Below, one piece after another: positions 36,962 to 51,000 of a stretch of 64,000 nucleotides of DNA; the first letter of the stretch is position 1, and the number at the start of each line of letters is the position of its first letter. The translations under genes were made by a program, and so were the position numbers. This DNA comes from Siphonodentalium dalli (taxonomy: Eukaryota > Mollusca > Scaphopoda > Gadilida > Siphonodentaliidae), in NCBI GenBank assembly GCA_032622095.1, contig CP136067.1, positions 48,709,899-48,773,898 of the forward strand, given 5' to 3'. The notes beneath the pieces were generated by a model. That model made no database searches. It was not told the DNA's origin and worked only from the letters and a program-made list of their open reading frames with translations.

Positions 36962-39900
36962 GCCCAAAAACCTCTTCTCGATCATCGCCTGTGTGTGGAG
37001 ATTCTCAGCATCCTGTAAATAAGAAGTTACTTGTGACTTAGATACAGACCCTAAGACAATACAAACACTACTCAATTCAACTGCAAAATCGGCCGATAGG
37101 AAAACTGATCATTATTATAACAAAAATATAATTTTGTTCTGGTATTGACGATTGTTAACAATGGGTGGCTGCATTTAGATTCTTGACACACACCACCATT
37201 AAGAGTGATACAATAAATCTGAATTGATGGTCTGAGCGTGTTACCAATTTAATTATTGGACTCATTATCAGGAAAAAAACAAACAAAAGAAATAAAACTA
37301 TACGGATATACATGTACAAATGTGTAATACATGGATATGTAATTTCAACATATATATTGATATTTGTTACGTAATAAAATAATGTTGTCAATCAAAATAA
37401 TGCCAATAAAATAATTTAACTTGACATGATCCTCATTATTTTACAAAAGAAATAAATCGATTGCTGTGTTATATTGGCAAATATTAGAGCAGAGGTCATG
37501 TCGGTGACGCACACGTACCTGGCTATGTCCACCTTCGTACTCATATGGGTATCGACAGTCTACGACCACAAACTCGTCGATGCTGTTGCTGAATCGGCCT
37601 GACATCAAATCTTCCAACTGTAAACAAAAATTATGAATTTCACTATCTATATTTTAAAACTGGAACAAGTCTACGATGAAACTACGGCACTTGGATATTT
37701 TAGTATATTTGGTTTACTCATCCTATAAGAACACTGGACGTCTAGTGAAGAATTTCGAGACATGACTGTATACACCATTTATCACACATCTTTCCTAACT
37801 ACTTTATTATCTTATCCCTTCTATCACACCTCACTCTTACTCATCCCTGCACTCGCTTAACTATTCCAACATTTACGAGAGAACAGAGAACTATATTTGA
37901 ATTTCCGCCTTTACATTGTAGCTGGCTGTATTGAAACTTGAGGTAACATTTACATAGCATTTTTTTTTTATAAAAGCCATAGGCTTGTTATCCCGTCATA
38001 CTTTGAACAGTTTACTTTTCTATCAGTTTGAATTTCAGATATAGAAGGAAGTCCAGATAGTTGGGCACAAAAGCAACATGGAAACATTCTTATTACATGT
38101 ATGTCACAATCCAATACATGCATGTCTCGATTATCGAATAGATACATTAGTACGTTGAAATCACTCACTGTTTGTGGGGAGATGTACTTGAGGTCCTTGT
38201 GTCGACCTGAGATGACGCGGAGGGTGTAGCTCGAGGTCCCGTCACCGATCAGATCAACGTTGGAGGTCATGGAGTTGAGAGCTTCTTTAATTCTCATGTC
38301 GTCTTTGTCTGATTTCTCTAACAGTTGGCGTTTGGCTGGTGGTTCGATGGCATCACATTTCTCGGTGATCTGGCGTTTCAGACAGTTGTCGGAGGATTTT
38401 GAACGTCCGAAAAGACATCGAACTGGTCTACGACGGATGGACAACTGGAAGCGAAATATTTAGAACAGTGATACATGTATCAAAATATCATATAATTATT
38501 TGCTTAGCTGTTTGTATTTAAATACTTAAATTATAAGCGTAAACTTTGATGCCACACATATACTATAGAAATATGGCTTCTTGTCTTAGGGTGGATACAC
38601 ACATGCATGTAACCTCTGTAATTATCGTGTGTTTGGCGTTTTACACGGATAATACAGACAATGTAACATGTGTCCACTGACAACCCAATCATTGCGGACG
38701 TGTTGACCGCACTGAGTTCTAGTTCCAATTAAGGAATGTAGAGAAGCCGCTATCTTGGACCGAGTCGCCAGGCCACTTAAAATACTTGTTCGTGGTATAA
38801 CCCAGATGGTGGACGTTCTATTTAAATAATTATTAGTCCTCTCTTGATATTTATAGCAGTGGTGGATCCGGATTTCCCCGACGCAGGGGCTATATATATA
38901 TGATCCCGAAAGCTACCAGGCGGGGGTGGCTAACTCTGAGCTATTTAAGTAAAACATTATATTGTACCTTCTTGCGCAGATTATTCCGACCGATATACAA
39001 CTAAGTCCCTTAGCGATTTGAAGCTTTCAGGACCCCATGCCAAACAAGCATCATGGTCGAACATATTCTATATGAAGCCTGTATATGCCAGACGTGTCGC
39101 TTCTGGTGTTCGTGCATTAATAAAATGTCACACAGAGTTGACTAATTTCCGCATCCGTAAGAGAAGACGTGTTTTGGACTGGCCTTAAATGTCCTGATAG
39201 CAGACAGTTTGACTTCGCTTATCACTACTCACTTGTCTGGCATGTTAACAATGAACGCTCGCAGATATTTAATGTTGTCAATTATTGGTGTGGCCATGTA
39301 AAATACATGTATTTTACACACAGACATTATATGCATACTGTGTGTATCCACCCTTAGGCTGCTGAAATGCTTTCCTAAATTGCTGGATAAACTGTATTCG
39401 TGTATAGGTTTCTTGGTGTTAATTGTCCGGCCATAATTTTAGCCGGTCCTATATGGTTTTTGTCAAATCTTATTAACCTATTAATGTGGCGTTCATTGTT
39501 TTCTTAATTTTAGAAATAATAATATAACGTACCTCAGACTTAGTAGGTGTTTCTGATGGGAGAAACGAACTGAAGCTACCCTCATGTTCGCTGATGTGTG
39601 CAGTAGTTGGTGTCTGGAAAACAAATTATATTCATTAATTTGGATATAATTAGACATATCAATTAAAATTTATGTCAAGGAACTCAATTACTATTTCCTG
39701 TGTGGAACATTCTGTGCCTCTTATATTATACATTATAGCATAGACTATTGAAAGAAAATAATCGAAAATATGCGAATAAAATACATAACATAATGTGAGC
39801 ATGTAGGTGTCATAATACATACGTTCGTGTTCATTACTGTGGTTGCGTTCGAATCTTCGCATAAAACGAACTGACGAACTAACTAGTGATCTATTACTTA

Positions 39901-40105
39901 ATACTGTTCTTAAATAAGCACAATGTTTAAACTGAAATTGTTTCTCTAAATTACGGATAATAGGTCCTTATAAATCACGTTTGTGCGAGTTGGCAATTTC
40001 TCCTGCTCTAATCCTGCTTACCTCTACGTCTATACCGCTATCTCTGGACGACTCGTCGACGTGAAGCTTGAAGTCACAAGGGCTCAACAGCTGGATGATA
40101 TCCAT
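36872..40105 (-). pseudogene. cdc25: Cdc25-type phosphatase, copy E, truncated in exon 6
   Basis: Exons: exon 2 40138-40022 (ATG 40105-40103), exon 3 39613-39533, exon 4 38444-38169, exon 5 37617-37519, then only the first 51 bp of exon 6 (37012-36962). At about 36962 the sequence switches to a foreign segment. Reading on, the exon 6 frame runs about 29 codons into it and stops at 36872, giving about 226 aa with no HCX5R loop, so no phosphatase activity is expected. Exons 7 and 8 are missing. The upstream promoter, splice sites and regulatory exons look intact. Exon 5 has GGHSQ where other copies have GGHIQ. This is either a pseudogene or the source of a catalytically dead Cdc25-like protein. 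Confidence 0.8.
38949..39188 (+). other. Unrecognised 80-codon open frame in intron 3 of copy E
   Basis: Same 240-bp open frame as 31557-31796, antisense to copy E. Confidence 0.25.
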
Positions 40106-40666
40106 GGTATCGTCTATGTCGAAAGTGATGTTAGCAATCTGAAAGAAAAATGGTTTCAATTAATTATTATGGCAAAAGAGGACGTATTGACGTCAACTCG
40201 GATATCAACCTACAATCAACTACACTCTCGATAAATATAGGCCATATATTAATAATATAATAAATTTATACTGTGGGAATTTGATCTATTCTGGTAATAT
40301 TCTCCGATACGTTAATTTATTTGAAATATTTAATAACACGCGGAAATATTCAGGCAACTAAAAATATATTGGGCAATAAATTGTTGCCGCTAAATTCCAC
40401 CACCTCGCTAAAGAATGTCAGACAATGAGCACATGCTACATGCCACTGATAAGATATATTTGATCCAGTTTACGCGGTGGCGATGTGAATGATAAATATA
40501 AGGGAATACATTATAACTTAAAATATGTGTATCGACATAGAGGTGTATTCCAGTTCGAAATTTTAAATAATAGCATTAGGGCTCTACAAGTACCAGTTTT
40601 GAAACATTTGAAATGGATTGAGGTACACGGTAAAACTAATAACCACGCGATGACGACGATACTCAC

Positions 40667-40729
40667 AATGGATTCAAGGCGAGAAGAGCGAATGAATAAA
40701 AAGTTCAAACTTTACTGCTTATAAAGTAA
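40667..40729 (-). promoter_or_regulatory. Copy E core promoter and noncoding exon 1
   Basis: Identical in layout to copy D; TATA box 40726-40718, donor at 40666. Confidence 0.45.
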
Positions 40730-43700
40730 GGGACATAATGTTGTTTATTTTGAAAATACGTGAGAAACGATTCGCGATGTTGTATGATAACAAATTGTAA
40801 CACATCGGGATCGCGTGGCAGAATGTTGCTCACGAATACGGTTGCCTATCACAACTCGGGGCGTTAAAATTACACAGATAGTGGGAAGAGCAGCGTCGAT
40901 GCGCATGACAACGTGTTAGATTTCTTGTTCAGAAGTGTTTAGTCGCATGTTTGGAAGTGAGATAACAGTTTGTGAGTGAAATTCAGCCCAGGAACTGTCA
41001 ACTATATTGTTTACAACTCATCAACTATGTTAGCAATTTAGTCAGTCGGTGATTTGCTGAAGATGAATAACGATCAATGGGGGATCACGAACCTCACGAA
41101 GGCCCACAAAATATACTAACAGTGACACTGCGCTTTTTTTTGTTATCTGCTGAATAACATCGGGACCTAACTTTTCTAAATTCTATGAATTGAACAAATC
41201 TGTATCGGGCACATGTAGTCCGGACAATGCATGCACCAATGTTACCACCAATGTGATGAGAATTCAACAATTTTATGCGACCTACTAGCTTCAATATAAT
41301 ACTCTTTATTCCGGCCTCCACGTATTCCGGCTTCCACGATGAAGAGCAGTGAGGTTATTGAATTGTATGTTTTTCTATTCACAAATTCGTGGAGAGTGTA
41401 TATAAACAGCAAAACAACAATTGTAAAAGACAAATCCAAATGTAAAAGTCAGTTAGCACATATCAGCGCGGAACGGGTGTTGTAACATAAAAAAAAATAG
41501 GTACACATTATTAAGAGATCCGGTTTTGTGTATATGTAAACATAATTTTAAACATACCATATTGTAGATAGTTGAAAGTATTGAGTGTTTTTATATATGA
41601 ATATGCGTTTTCTACTGCAACAAAATGAAATTGAACTGACAAGTTAAGACGGGACACCATTTTATTAACTACGCGCACATATCACGTGAGCTTGGGCTTG
41701 GCTTACCATATTGTGCAAGTGATTGAATTTCAACCGACAAAGAGTCACTTCGTAATATGTCCCTAGCCCATAAGCGCGACTGGCGGTGTTTTCTCGCCTG
41801 ATAGTGTGAAAGTCTGACCCCTTTATTAATCACCGGAACCAACTTATATGTTTCGTCGTTAACATTATGACTCCATGAAGAGCTTATCACTCCGAGGGGA
41901 GCTTTGCGAATATGACAAGATAGAAGAATTCGTTTCGTTTTTTTTTCAACTCAGGTTTTGCCCCCAAATTATCCTTAGTAATGCTCACTTCCATAACATT
42001 CCAGTGATGTTCGGAAGATCAATATACACTTATGTCGATAAATGCAACAATGCGGACTTCATATGCCAACGGATGACGTATACAGGCCATATGTAAGTCA
42101 TTGAGTTCTATAAATATATATAGGGGCACCATGAAACAATAAAGAGTGTTCATTGACAGTATATTCATGACATGTTTCTAAAGAGCATATTTCTACCTCT
42201 TGTGTGGAAACAGTTTCTAATGCTCATGTGAATTTATTTTTGGAGAAATATTTATGCAGTCTGTAAGACGACATTTCATCTGATTATATTGATCATACAT
42301 ATATACTACCACATTGCGTAACTATGTATAGGCGTAACCATATAAAGAGCGTTTTAGGTTCAATGTTTAACTGAGTTCAACCCTCCGCACAGCAGTGAGG
42401 CAAACGCGCTATATTTTTAACCACACCGGGAACATACATAACTGAACGCTCTTTATATTGTTACATACAGCCGACTAAGGGTATGTTACAAGAGCTAGAA
42501 AACTTCGCAATTGGTCTTATATTTATGTGGCGCGCGTTGGAGCTTATCACTCCGAGTGGAACTTTGCGAATATGACAAGTTTGAAGAATTCGTTTCGTTT
42601 TTTATTCAACTCAGATTTTCCCCCAAAATTATCCTTAGTAATGGTAACTTCTATAACATTCCATTGATGTTCGGAAGATCAATATACACGTAGATAAATA
42701 CAACAATGCGGCCTTCATATGTAAACAGATGACGTATACAGGCCCTATGTAAGTCAATGAGTTCTATAAATATATATAGAGGCACAATGAAACAATAAAG
42801 AGCGTTCATTGACAGTATATTCATGACATGTTTCTAAAGAGCATATTTCTAACTCTTGTGTGGAAACAGTTTCCAATTCTCATGTGAATTTGTTTTTGGA
42901 GATACATTTATACAGTCTGTATGACGACATTTCATCTGATTATATTGATCATACATATATACTACCACATTGCGTAACTATGTATATGCGTAACAATATA
43001 AAGAGCGTTTTAGTTTCACTATTTAACTGAGTTAAACCCTCCGCACAGCAGTGAGGCAAACGCTCTATATTTTTACCACATCAGCCAACAAAGATCCCTT
43101 TCCCATATGGCACCAGCCAATGCAGATGTGACAGTCGGCCTTTTCCGATTGGAGGGTGTAATAAGCCGGTCCTTTAAAGGACAGATAATTTTGGACAGAT
43201 GCTAAGTGAACAGTCAATATAGTTTAGTTATATGTGTTATTATATTACCACACACATTTGGAATTTATGAAGATGAATAACGATCACTGTGGGGATCACG
43301 AACCTCACGAAGGCCCACACAATATACTAACAGTGACACTGCGCTTTTTTTTGTTATCTGCTGAATAACATCGGGACCTAACTTTTCTAAATTCTATGAA
43401 TTGAACAAATCTGTATCGGGCACATGTAGTCCGGACAATGCATGCACCAATGGTACCACCAATGTGATGAGAATTCAACAATTTTATGCGACCTACTAGC
43501 TTCAATATAATACTCTTTATTCCGGCCTCCACGTATTCCGGCTTCCACGATTAAGAGCAGTGAGGTTATTGAATTGTATGTATTTCTATTCACAAATTCG
43601 TGGAGAGTGTATATAAACAGCAAAAAAACAATTGTAAAAGACAAATCCAAATGTAAAAGTCAGTTAGCACATATCAGCGCGGAACGGGTGTTGTAACATA

Positions 43701-43864
43701 AAAAAAAATAGGTACACATTATTAAGAGATCCGGTTTTGTGTATATGTAAACATAATTTTAAACATACCATATTGTAGATAGTTGAAAGTATTGAGTGTT
43801 TTTATATATGAATATGCGTTTTCTACTGCAACAAAATTAAATTGAACTGACAAGTGCTGAGATA
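40730..43864. other. Upstream/intergenic region of copy E
   Basis: Near-identical to 33338-36476. Confidence 0.5.
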
Positions 43865-44349
43865 GTGATTTGGGGGGCTAACCCCGGGATGGTCGAATAG
43901 ACCGAGTGGTCTACTCCTTCACCCCTCATTTTTAGAGCTTTATTTGTAATGATCATAAAAAAAGAAAAAAAAAGATAGCAATTTTAACCCTTTTTTTTGG
44001 TCTTCAATTTCTTTTTCTTCCTGGGTATGGTGGTTTTTTAGAGAGGTTGATGTTGATATCTTTATTGCTCTTTGTTGTTCGAACGATGAGTTCTCCAGGC
44101 GATGGGTGATGCTGGTCAGGCCCTTGATAGATCTGGCGATCCCTCAGCAGGAAGAATTCATAGTTAGTGAGCTGGTATTTCTTTCCTGCTGAGTGGTGTA
44201 AATTGATCGCTGTCCTGATTCTCATATGTTCGTCATATAGTAGTTGCTGCTCTGCTCTGCTATGCGACGCCGGAACCTCTTCGTAATTCGGCGTCGCAGG
44301 GGCGGAGGTGGTACTTTCCGCCCCTGGTGGAGTCTGGCTTGTTGGAGTA
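43865..44349 (-). mobile_element. Mobile-element-like segment fused to exon 6 of copy F
   Basis: Duplicate of 36477-36961 with the same frame (44348-44004). One amino-acid change (TSK to TTK) and a one-base shorter A-run occur, and the frame stays open. Confidence 0.45.
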
Positions 44350-47300
44350 GCCCAAAAACCTCTTCTCGATCATCGCCTGTGTGTGGAGATTCTCAGCATC
44401 CTGTAAATAAGAAGTTACTTGTGACTTAGATACAGACCCTAAGACAATACAAACACTACTCAATTCAACTGCAAAATCGGCCGATAGGAAAACTGATCAT
44501 TATTATAACAAAAATATAATTTTGTTCTGGTATTGACGATTGTTAACAATGGGTGGCTGCATTTAGATTATTGACACACACCACCATTAAGAGTGATACA
44601 ATAAATCTGAATTGATGGTCTGAGCGTGTTACCAATTTAATTATTGGACTCATTATCAGGAAAAAAACAAACAAAAGAAATAAAACTATACGGATATACA
44701 TGTACAAATGTGTAATACATGGATATGTAATTTCAACATATATATTGATATTTGTTACGTAATAAAATAATGTTGTCAATCAAAATAATGCCAATAAAAT
44801 AATTTAACTTGACATGATCCTCATTATTTTACAAAAGAAATAAATCGATTGCTGTGTTATATTGGCAAATATTAGAGCAGAGGTCATGTCGGTGACGCAC
44901 ACGTACCTGGCTATGTCCACCTTCGTACTCATATGGGTATCGACAGTCTACGACCACAAACTCGTCGATGCTGTTGCTGAATCGGCCTGACATCAAATCT
45001 TCCAACTGTAAACAAAAATTATGAATTTCACTATCTATATTTTAAAACTGGAACAAGTCTACGATGAAACTACGGCACTTGGATATTTTAGTATATTTGG
45101 TTTACTCATCCTATAAGAACACTGGACGTCTAGTGAAGAATTTCGAGACATGACTGTATACACCATTTATCACACATCTTTCCTAACTACTTTATTATCT
45201 TATCCCTTCTATCACACCTCACTCTTACTCATCCCTGCACTCGCTTAACTATTCCAACATTTACGAGAGAACAGAGAACTATATTTGAATTTCCGCCTTT
45301 ACATTGTAGCTGGCTGTATTGAAACTTGAGGTAACATTTACATAGCATTTTTTTTTTATAAAAGCCATAGGCTTGTTATCCCGTCATACTTTGAACAGTT
45401 TACTTTTCTATCAGTTTGAATTTCAGATATAGAAGGAAGTCCAGATAGTTGGGCACAAAAGCAACATGGAAACATTCATATTACATGTATGTCACAATCC
45501 AATACATGCATGTCTCGATTATCGAATAGATACATTAGTACGTTGAAATCACTCACTGTTTGTGGGGAGATGTACTTGAGGTCCTTGTGTCGACCTGAGA
45601 TGACGCGGAGGGTGTAGCTCGAGGTCCCGTCACCGATCAGATCAACGTTGGAGGTCATGGAGTTGAGAGCTTCTTTAATTCTCATGTCGTCTTTGTCTGA
45701 TTTCTCTAACAGTTGGCGTTTGGCTGGTGGTTTGATGGCATCACATTTCTCGGTGATCTGGCGTTTCAGACAGTTGTCGGAGGATTTTGAACGTCCGAAA
45801 AGACATCGAACTGGTCTACGACGGATGGACAACTGGAAGCGAAATATTTAGAACAGTGATACATGTATCAAAATATCATATAATTATTTGCTTAGCTGTT
45901 TGTATTTAAATATTTAAATTATAAGCGTAAACTTTGATGCCACACATATACTATAGAAATATGGCTTCTTGTCTTAGGGTGGATACACACATGCATGTAA
46001 CCTCTGTAATTATCGTGTGTTTGGCGTTTTACACGGATAATACAGACAATGTAACATGTGTCCACTGACAACCCAATCATTGCGGACGTGTTGACCGCAC
46101 TGAGTTCTAGTTCCAATTAAGGAATGTAGAGAAGCCGCTATCTTGGACCGAGTCGCCAGGCCACTTAAAATACTTGTTCGTGGTATAACCCAGATGGTGG
46201 ACGTTCTATTTAAATAATTATTAGTCCTCTCTTGATATTTATAGCAGTGGTGGATCCGGATTTCCCCGACGCAGGGGCTATATATATATGATCCCGAAAG
46301 CTACCAGGCGGGGGTGGCTAACTCTGAGCTATTTAAGTAAAACATTATATTGTACCTTCTTGCGCAGATTATTCCGACCGATATACAACTAAGTCCCTTA
46401 GCGATTTGAAGCTTTCAGGACCCCATGCCAAACAAGCATCATGGTCGAACATATTCTATATGAAGCCTGTATATGCCAGACGTGTCGCTTCTGGTGTTCG
46501 TGCATTAATAAAATGTCACACAGAGTTGACTAATTTCCGCATCCGTAAGAGAAGACGTGTTTTGGACTGGCCTTAAATGTCCTGATAGCAGACAGTTTGA
46601 CTTCGCTTATCACTACTCACTTGTCTGGCATGTTAACAATGAACGCTCGCAGATGTTTAATGTTGTCAATTATTGGTGTGGCCATGTAAAATACATGTAT
46701 TTTACACACAGAAATTACATGCATACTGTGTGTATCCACCCTTAGGCTGCTGAAATGCTTTCCTAAATTGCTGGATAAACTGTATTCGTGTATAGGTTTC
46801 TTGGTGTTAATTGTCCGGCCATAATTTTAGCCGGTCCTATATGGTTTTTGTCAAATCTTATTAACCTATTAATGTGGCGTTCATTGTTTTCTTAATTTAA
46901 GAAATAATAATATAACGTACCTCAGACTTAGTAGGTGTTTCTGATGGGAGAAACGAACTGAAGCTGCCCTCATGTTCGCTGATGTGTGCAGTAGTTGGTG
47001 TCTGGAAAACAAATTATATTCATTGATGTGGATATAATTAGACATATCAATTAAAATTTATGTCAAGGAACTCAATTACTATTTCCTGTGTGGAACATTA
47101 TGTGCCTCTTATATTATACATTATAGCATAGACTATTGAAAGAAAATAATCGAAAATATGCGAATAAAATACATAACATAATGTGAGCATGTAGGTGTCA
47201 TAATACATACGTTCGTGTTCATTACTGTGGTTGCGTTCGAATCTTCGCATAAAACGAACTGACGAACTAACTAGTGATCTATTACTTAATACTGTTCTTA

Positions 47301-47470
47301 AATTGTTTCTCTAAATTACGGATAATAGGTCCTTATAAATCACGTTTGTACGAGTTGGCAATTTCTCCTGCTCTAATCCTGCTTACCTCTACGTCTATAC
47401 CGCTATCTCTGGACGACTCGTCGACGTGAAGCTTGAAGTCACAAGGGCTCAACAGCTGGATGATATCCAT
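44260..47470 (-). pseudogene. cdc25: Cdc25-type phosphatase, copy F, truncated in exon 6
   Basis: Exons: exon 2 47503-47387 (ATG 47470-47468), exon 3 47001-46921, exon 4 45832-45557, exon 5 45005-44907, exon 6 first 51 bp 44400-44350. The truncation point and the fused foreign segment are the same as in copy E, with the run-on stop at 44260, so the break happened once and was then duplicated. The E-F repeat period is about 7.39 kb and the two are nearly identical. Exon 4 differs from E by few residues (AIKPPAKRQ against AIEPPAKRQ). No active-site loop, exon 7 or exon 8 remains. Confidence 0.8.
46337..46576 (+). other. Unrecognised 80-codon open frame in intron 3 of copy F
   Basis: Same 240-bp open frame, antisense to copy F. 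Confidence 0.25.
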
Positions 47471-48031
47471 GGTATCGTCTATGTCGAAAGTGATGTTAGG
47501 AATCTGAAAGAAAAGTGGTTTCAATTAATTAATATGGCAAAAGAGGACGTATTGACGTCAACTCGGATATCAACCTACAATCAACTACACTCTCGATAAA
47601 TATAGGCCATATATTAATAATATAATAAATTTATACTGTGAGAATTTGATCTATTCTGGTAATATTCTCCGATACGTTCATTTATTTGAAATATTTAATA
47701 ACACGCGGAAATATTCAGGCAACTAAAAATATATTGGGCAATAAATTGTTGCCGCTAAATTCCACCACCTCGCTAAAGAATGTCAGACAATGAGCATATG
47801 CTACATGCCACTGATAAGATATATTTGATCCTGTTTACGCGGTGGCGATGTGAATGATAAATATAAGGGAATACATTATAACTTAAAATATGTGTATCGA
47901 CATAGAGGTGTATTCCAGTTCGAAATTTTAAATAATAGCATTAGGGCTCTACAAGTACCAGTTTTGAAACATTTGAAATGGATTGAGGTACACGGTAAAA
48001 CTAATAACCACGCGATGACGACGATACTCAC

Positions 48032-48094
48032 AATGGATTCAAGGCGAGAAGAGCGAATGAATAAAAAGTTCAAACTTTACTGCTTATAAAGTAA
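48032..48094 (-). promoter_or_regulatory. Copy F core promoter and noncoding exon 1
   Basis: TATA box 48091-48083, donor gtgagt at 48031-48026. Confidence 0.45.
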
Positions 48095-51000
48095 GGGACA
48101 TAATGTTGTTTATTTTGAAAATACGTGAGAAACGATTCGCGATGTAGTATGATAACAAATTGTAACACATCGGGATCGCGTGGCAGAATGTTGCTCACGA
48201 ATACGGTTGCCTATCACAACTCGGGGCGTTAAAATTACACAGATAGTGGGAAGAGCAGCGTCGATGCGCATGACAACGTGTTAGATTTCTTGTTCAGAAG
48301 TGTTTAGTCGCATGTTTGGAAGTGAGATAACAGTTTGTGAGTGAAATTCAGCCCAGGAACTGTCAACTATATTGTTTACAACTTATCAACTATGTTAGCA
48401 ATTTAGTCAGTCGGTGATTTGCTGAAGATGAATAACGATCAATGGGGGATCACGAACCTCACGAAGGCCCACAAAATATACTAACAGTGACACTGCGCTT
48501 TTTTTTTATCTGCTGAATAACATCGGGACCTAACTTTTCTAAATTCTATGAAATGAACAAATCTGTATCGGGCACAATTAGTCCGGACAATGCATGCACC
48601 AATGTTACCACCAATGTGATGAGAATTCAACAATTTTATGCGACCTACTAGCTTCAATATAATACTCTTTATTCCGGCCTCCACGTATTCCGGCTTCCAC
48701 GATGAAGAGCAGTGAGGTTATTGAATTGTATGTTTTTCTATTCACAAATTCGTGGAGAGTGTATATAAACAACAAAAAAACAATTGTAAAAGACAAATCC
48801 AAATGTAAAAGTCAGTTAGCACATATCAGCGCGGAACGGGTGTTGTAACTTAAAAAAAAATAGGTACACATTATTAAGAGATCCGGTTTTGTGTATATGT
48901 AAACATAATTTTAAACATACCATATTGTAGATAGTTGAAAGTATTGAGTGTTTATATATGAATATGCGTTTTCTACTGCAACAAAATGAACTGACAAGTT
49001 AAGACGGGACACCATTTTATTAACTACGCGCACATATCACGTGACTTCAGTTGAGCTTGGCTTACCATATTGTGCAAGTGATTGAATTTCAACCGACAAA
49101 GAGTCACTTCGTACTATGTCCCTAGCCCATAAGCGCGACTGGCGGCATTTTCTCGCCTGATAGTGTGAAAGTCTGACCCCTTTATTAATCACCGGAACCA
49201 ACTTATATGTTTCGTCGTTAACATTATCACTCCATGAGGAGCTTATCACTCCGAGGGGAGCTTTGCGAATATGACAAGATAGAAGAATTCGTTTCGTTTT
49301 TTTTTCAACTCAGGTTTTGCCCCCAAATTATCCTTAGTAATGCTCACTTCCATAACATTCCAGTGATGTTCGGAAGATCAATATACACGTATGTCGATAA
49401 ATGCAACAATGCGGACTTCATATGCCAACGGATGACGTATACAGGCCCTACGTAAGTCACTGAGTTCTATAAATATATATAGGGACACCATTAAACAATA
49501 AAGAGCGTTCATTGACAGTATATTCATGACATGTTTCTAAAGAGCATATTTCTAACTCTTGTGTGGAAACAGTTTCTAATGCTCATGTGAATTTATTTTT
49601 GGAGATATATTTATGCAGTCTGTATGACGACATTTCATCTGATTATATTGATCATACATATATACTACCACATTGCGTAACTATGTATAGGCGTAACCAT
49701 ATAAAGAGCGTTTTAGGTTCAATGTTTAACTGAGTTCAACCCTCCGCACAACAGTGAGGCAAACGCGCTATATTTTCACCACACCGGGAACATAACTCTT
49801 GTGAATTTATTTTTGGAGATATATTTATGCAGTCTGTATGACGACATTTCATCTGATTATATTGATCATACATATATAATACCACATTGCGTAACTATGT
49901 ATAGGCGGAACCATATAAAGAGCGTTTTAGGTTCAATGTTTAACTGAGTTCAACCCTCCGCACAGTAGTGAGGCAAACGCGCTATATTTTTACCACACAG
50001 GGAACATACATAACTGAACGCTCTTTATAGTGTTACATACAGCCGACTAAGAGTATGTTCCAAGAGCTGGAAAACTTCGCAATTGGTCTTATATTTATGT
50101 GGCGCGCGTTGGAGCTTATCACTCCAAGAGGAACTTTGCGAATATGACAAGTTTGAAGAATTCGTTTTGTTTTTCAATTCAGGTTTTGCCCCCGAATTAT
50201 CCTTATTAATGGTAACTTCTATAACATTCCAGTGATGTTCGGAAGATCAATATACACGTAGGTCGATAAATACAACAATCCGGACGACGTAGGCCTTATG
50301 CCAAGGAGTTCTATAAATATATATAGAGGCACCATGAAACAATAAAGAGCGTTCATTGACAGTATATTCATGACATGTTTCTAAAGAGCATATTTCTAAC
50401 TCTTGTGTGGAAACATATTTTTACCACATCGGGAACATACATAACTGAACGCTCTTTATATTGTTACATACAGCCGACTAAGGGTATGTTCTAAGAGCTG
50501 GAAAACTTCGCAATTGGTCTTATATTTATGTGGCGCGTGTTGGAAAGGGACGAAGCACTAGGAATTTAGTTTTTACACAAAAAGTACCTATATATTAGAT
50601 TTATATATAGGTAAGTTACACATTAGTGAAGCAAACGCTCTTTATTTTTTTGCCGTATCATCAATAAACTGGCAAGCAATACAGCTCTTTGTCGACTTTT
50701 TTATTTTCGGAACTGGACAGGGGTGTGCGGAAAAGCGAGAACAATTCCACGGTGATTTAAGTGGCAACCCAAAATGAACAGTGACAGTTTACAATTTAAT
50801 ATGCATCCGTTATAATTCAAACTATGGACAAACCCCCGTTTTATGAGCATATATAAATACACGATTTGATATCCAATAGTACTTACTATATTGACTGTTC
50901 TGATTGCATATTTCTTGGAGTTTTACTATAAAAACAATCAAGTAGAGTGTCTAAAACGATTATCTCGATCCTGACCACGAAGCGAGGAAACCATACATGC

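Larger units (their letters stand above)
31533..49455. repeat. Tandem duplication of about 7.39 kb, units D-E-F
   Basis: 31777 matches 39169 (offset 7392) and 39169 matches 46557 (offset 7388). Each unit holds Cdc25 exons 1-3, the flanking blocks, the element segment, and exons 6'-4 of the next copy. Small indels mark F (such as a 23-bp loss just upstream of exon 2). Confidence 0.88.
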
